A DNA stretch of 36,849 nt, from NCBI GenBank assembly GCA_017562135.1, contig QEYB01000975.1, forward strand, positions 1 through 36,849, written 5' to 3'. The position numbers and the translations under genes are program-made. Shown here piece by piece: positions 32,995-36,849 of the stretch; position 1 is the stretch's first letter; every line of letters starts with the position of its first letter. The notes under the pieces were generated by a model. It did not search any database and was not told the DNA's origin. It saw only the letters and a list, made by a program, of their open reading frames with translations. Origin of the DNA: Dipylidium caninum. Lineage: Eukaryota; Platyhelminthes; Cestoda; Cyclophyllidea; Dipylidiidae.

Positions 32995-33735
32995 CTCGCA
33001 GGCAGAGGTGCATCACTGCCATGCACACGGCGTAAATCGCATCGACTGAACGTTGGGAATTATGAAAGCTCTGGAAAAGAACATCATCAAATTGTTATGG
33101 ACAAAATGTGAGGAGGCGGTCAAGCGGGACGACGCAATAAGCGAAGAAGCATGGTTTCATGTGAGTGAGAAGAAGGTAATCGAGGGCATCCTTCCCCACA
33201 GACGTTTTCAATACAGTTTGGTTTGCTTTCGGATTTGATTTCTGTGACCCTCTTGGTGATGGAGGGAACTCTTTTGCAATTCGACACGGAGGCAGCCGAA
33301 AGTAGAGAATCAAACAATCCAATGAAATTACAAGGCTCAGCGCCGAGAGGTTCGTTAGAATTTAAAGTAGCATCAAGTGAGAATATGCGAAAGAACAGTG
33401 TGGATAATTTTCTTAGCGGCCTGTTACTCGGCCGACCCTCATGCGCTACGTGCAAGGGGCACTGTGGAGCAGGACTTCTTCGACTTCCGGGAGGTCGGCA
33501 CCGTCACCAGGACCGTCGTAATTAACGCGATGGCTGCATTTTGTGCTTTTTGCTTTCGAATAAATTCACAGCAGAAAGAAATGCGTCGTATCATTTTTTC
33601 ACTTTCCGTGCGCTAATTGGCGTTTTTTCCCACCCCGATTGGGAGGGTGAGAGCTTTCAACCACATATGTGTTTTTACTTCAAGACTCCTAACCGATGCG
33701 TTATTCTCTACTCTGGACAGTTCAGCATACCTTAC

Positions 33736-33766
33736 ACCAGGGGCCGGTGTAGGCTTGCGCCTGGTG
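33736..33766 (+). repeat. Small hairpin present only in the right arm
   Basis: CACCAGG at 33,736 and CCTGGTG at 33,760 are inverted copies about 17 bases apart. In the left arm, near 22,131, one side of the hairpin is missing: 13 bases (CCAGGCGCAAGCC on the left-arm strand) are absent. It is one of the few arm differences larger than three bases. Confidence 0.6.
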
Positions 33767-34087
33767 GAGTTGACGTGAGTTCAACATCGATAACGCTTTC
33801 CTTCGCTCTAAAACCGCATTGCGGGGGACCGAGAATGATGCCTAATTAGTTAAGACCCAACTCGCATCAGAGCGCAGGTGGGTTCAGCCACGCCGTGATA
33901 TCTCACTGGGAATGTGCGCACAGATGCAGGTGATTATAATCTCGACCAGCTTCTTAACTACTTCGTATCATTAAAGTGGAGTTTGAGCTCCGTCTGGTTG
34001 TACTATTTTTGACGTGCTTTTTTTCTTCCAAAACCCAATGAAACAGGTGTTAAATGGAAGTACAATCGCACTGGACGGTACGCTTCT

Positions 34088-34103
34088 TTAAATGTACATT
34101 TAA
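34088..34103. repeat. Perfect 16-base palindrome, right arm
   Basis: Mate of 21,803-21,818, identical. It lies inside a 158-codon frame that is open only in this arm. Confidence 0.7.
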
Positions 34104-36849
34104 CGGAAAATTAGTGTTGTGCCAGAGCGCGTCACCACTTCTGTTAGGCGACACTGATATTACACGAAATGCAGCCCAAAATTGTCACATTCTAAGAAAG
34201 TTCCGTCTCTCCCAGTTCCACCTCGTGACGCTCAGTGATGCTGGCAAATCGGTGATGCACCACATGCACATGCAACACACCCACTTACCCATCTTCTTGA
34301 GGCAAAATAACGAGTGTGCTTTCAAATGGCAGCTGTCGTCTCCCATTTGCCACTTCATGAGGCTACAAAATTCGTCAGTCTCTCTCCAGACATCCTCCCA
34401 CGGGCTGAGGCCACAGCGCGCCAATGATGGGGGTGGGTGGATAATGATGCATCGACTAAAACCGCCTCTCCCTACTTCCCGACTCCCGAAGACTCCACTT
34501 CACTCCTCATCACTACTTCATACCGCCTGAGTGCATAGCAAGATTACAATGAAGAAAGGGAATTTTGGGGAAGTCGTTTAGGAGTCCATTGCCTCGGTTT
34601 TCAAACCTAACTATTCTGGCATGTCCTCATGCAGTTAGTGTTAATTGTCACCTCCGTTGCCCCCGATCAACCAACTCACGCTGTATTAATCAGCCGACCA
34701 CTGATTACAATGGAGGGAAAGTCACAAAACCTTTTTCAAAAGTTCATTTAACTCGTCGGAAACGCGATGTAAAGAGGTCAGCCACTAGATGTTGTCCTGC
34801 TCAGGAGCCACTCTTGCACATATCCCAGTTTTGCCTTGCACAATTAGGTCGGCGTTGTCACCTACGTAGAACGGGACGACTGGGGTGACTTACTCGCGTT
34901 AAGGTCAAGCTTTAACAATGTGACCTGGACACAGGTGCATAGCATCTCGCCAGCAGACATTTGCGCAGCAATATTTCACATGTTTCTTCACAAGCAGGCT
35001 CTCCGTTTTTGACGGCCTCTACAATAGTTATGTCTAGTAGGGTCATGGAAGAAAAAACACGGTGAGAAGCGGCGAATACTTCGAGGTATTCAGAGGCCTG
35101 CCTGCCAGCAGGTTGAAAAATATACCGTAGTTAAGCCCTCATTTACGCCCCGATTCATTTTGTCGTGAAGTTTGAAACGCGCATGAATGCAAATCATATG
35201 GCGGTAGTTTGGTGCTTGGAACATACCCTTTCTCAACATCCACTTCATTTCGTTCCACGTTTGCGTGGAGGATATCAATGATGATAAATGCGTCTTCCAC
35301 ATATTCGTGTCAGATTTCTACTCGATTTCACTCGACATCGTTTCTCGAGCATGGTGAGATGACGTGGCCTTCCTCCCGTAGGCTACTTGCTTCAGTTGAC
35401 ATCGCAGTCTGCTGCCGCCTGTCTTCTCCTACCTCAAAATATTGTAGCCGTGACGAAAAGGCACTGACCACCTTGACCAAAGGCTGCGTCATCTGTGCCT
35501 ATGCTCGAAGCTCCCTCTGCTGACTGGAACACTGGTATTCACCCGCCTCCTCCTGCCCACACCTACTTCGCAGTACTGTTGCTTTTTGCGTCACTTTTTC
35601 TTCCCTAAAATAAAATACCTACAGTGCATACTGATGCCCTCTTCATCAAGGCGAATGATGAAGTCCACAGTGCATTCTCCCTCGTGTGCCCACAGACCCT
35701 AACAAGGGTATTTCAGGATTCTTGAAGAGCATGTTGAAGTAAACTCAGAGTGAGGCCTGTCGAGTGTCGCAGATAATTATGAATGCAGTGATATCAAGAG
35801 GTGACGAAGAACATGTGAATGGAACAGACCTATGTATTTGCCACCTCTGCCACGTGTCCGCTCACTATAGCCCAGATACATGAATACCCCCAAAAGCGTT
35901 CCGGTATAGGCACTAGGTTGGTGCGGCTTATTGTCAGATGGTCAGTGCCTCCCGTCATGGCTGCAAAAAATTGGAGGTAGAGGAAGACAGCAGACTACCC
36001 CAGCACACACTCAGCAGCAGACTCCATATCGACAGACAAGTAGCCTGAACAGAAGCCACGTCAACAAGCATCTTTTAAACCACGAAGTGATTCGAGTGAT
36101 TGTCAAACCTCCGTGTCTTCATGTCGCATGCATTTGCGTGTCATACTTGGCATCAAAATTCATGTGGAAATTCCGTGCAATCTTGGGAACCTCGAAAGGG
36201 GCACCTCGGATCGGCTAGTCAAAAAGGCCATCTGCTCACGATTCTGGATTCACTCCAGACTGATTTAGTGGCTTCCAGCCACAACACCCAGAACGCGCAC
36301 CATCGTTTCCATCATTTTTATTCCATATTAATTTTCCACCTCAGACAAAGCAGTGTGTCAATGAAAGGTATCTATATCGGTTTCGTCGGGAAGGGCAGCT
36401 TATGATTTGGCGGGATTGCGACCCAGCAGTGTATTCGCTGTGAGGTCTTTTTGTAGCGCCTCGAAAATCGCGCTGCACAGTCAGTGCAGCTTCAAAGCCG
36501 TACGCCTCTGCGAATGATGAAAGAGCCTCAAGCATTGAATCCTCAAATCAGTTGAAGGGACCTGATGAGCCAGAGGCAGCAGTTGCCAGACAGAATCCCT
36601 TTACTATACTCACTGCATGTGATTTGTGGGCTAGAAATCACGTTTCGAACTAGAACTCATGTTTAGCCGGTGAAAGAAGAGATTTGTACTCATGGCCGAT
36701 TCAGGACTTGCTTGAAAGTATTGCATCTCTAATAGCTGCGTGTTACTTCATGCCCTTCTTCAAAAGACCCCATTCAGCCTAAAACACCCAGTCGACACTT
36801 CTTTCTACGCGTCACTTCGTCGAACGACAGAAAGAGTTGCCAAGCGCTG

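Larger units (their letters stand above)
29467..36849 (-). repeat. Giant inverted repeat, right arm (runs off the window)
   Basis: Reverse complement of the left arm, beginning at ATTGTTAACTGCC and still matching (CAGCGCT-like) at the final base. In several places it has one more base in homopolymers than the left arm, and more intact frames in the outer part. Those include a 158-codon frame at 34,054-34,530 whose left-arm equivalent is broken. The inner 2 kb is nearly identical to its mate. The outer 3 kb shows an indel every few tens of bases in the stretches I compared. Confidence 0.95.

Overview
The window looks like non-coding or poorly coding DNA from an animal genome, probably an invertebrate. 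I see no bacterial operons, no long open frames, no RNA genes and no CRISPR array. The organism is not identifiable from sequence alone. A flatworm is possible, but I cannot support it with a diagnostic gene. Almost everything readable is repetitive: decayed mobile-element pieces, diverged duplicates, and one very large inverted repeat.

Layout. 1-4.6 kb is AT-rich and carries a diverged, locally repeated segment in three copies. 4.8-5.3 kb holds a piece of a dispersed family that I call family R (a working name). 7.4-9.1 kb is an old tandem duplication in which each copy has a TATAAAAG box. 10.5-11.1 kb, 14.9-15.0 kb, 16.3-16.5 kb and 17.0-17.9 kb hold further family R pieces. 13.1-13.6 kb on the minus strand is a dead mariner transposase, with all three catalytic acid positions changed. 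A possible spliced exon lies at 18.67-18.86 kb on the minus strand.

From 19,152 to the last base, the window is one giant palindrome. The left arm (19,152-26,406) and right arm (29,467-36,849) are reverse complements of each other, separated by a 3,060-base spacer. The right arm is still matching where the window ends, so the true arm is longer. In the stretches I compared, the arms differ mostly by one- to three-base insertions and deletions, many in homopolymers, with few substitutions. That pattern fits either a very recent or gene-converted duplication with long-read errors, or an assembly artefact. Each arm also contains two family R pieces and a smaller, older inverted pair of an acidic, serine-rich coding segment. 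Palindromy is therefore present at two scales and two ages.

The most interesting candidate is family R. Four independent copies share a TTAAATA box followed, at exactly 29 bases, by a TTTTGAC-like block (degenerate in one copy). The flanking reading frame is also conserved at amino-acid level between copies. This could be the promoter and 5' coding end of an unrecognised mobile element. I cannot name its class.
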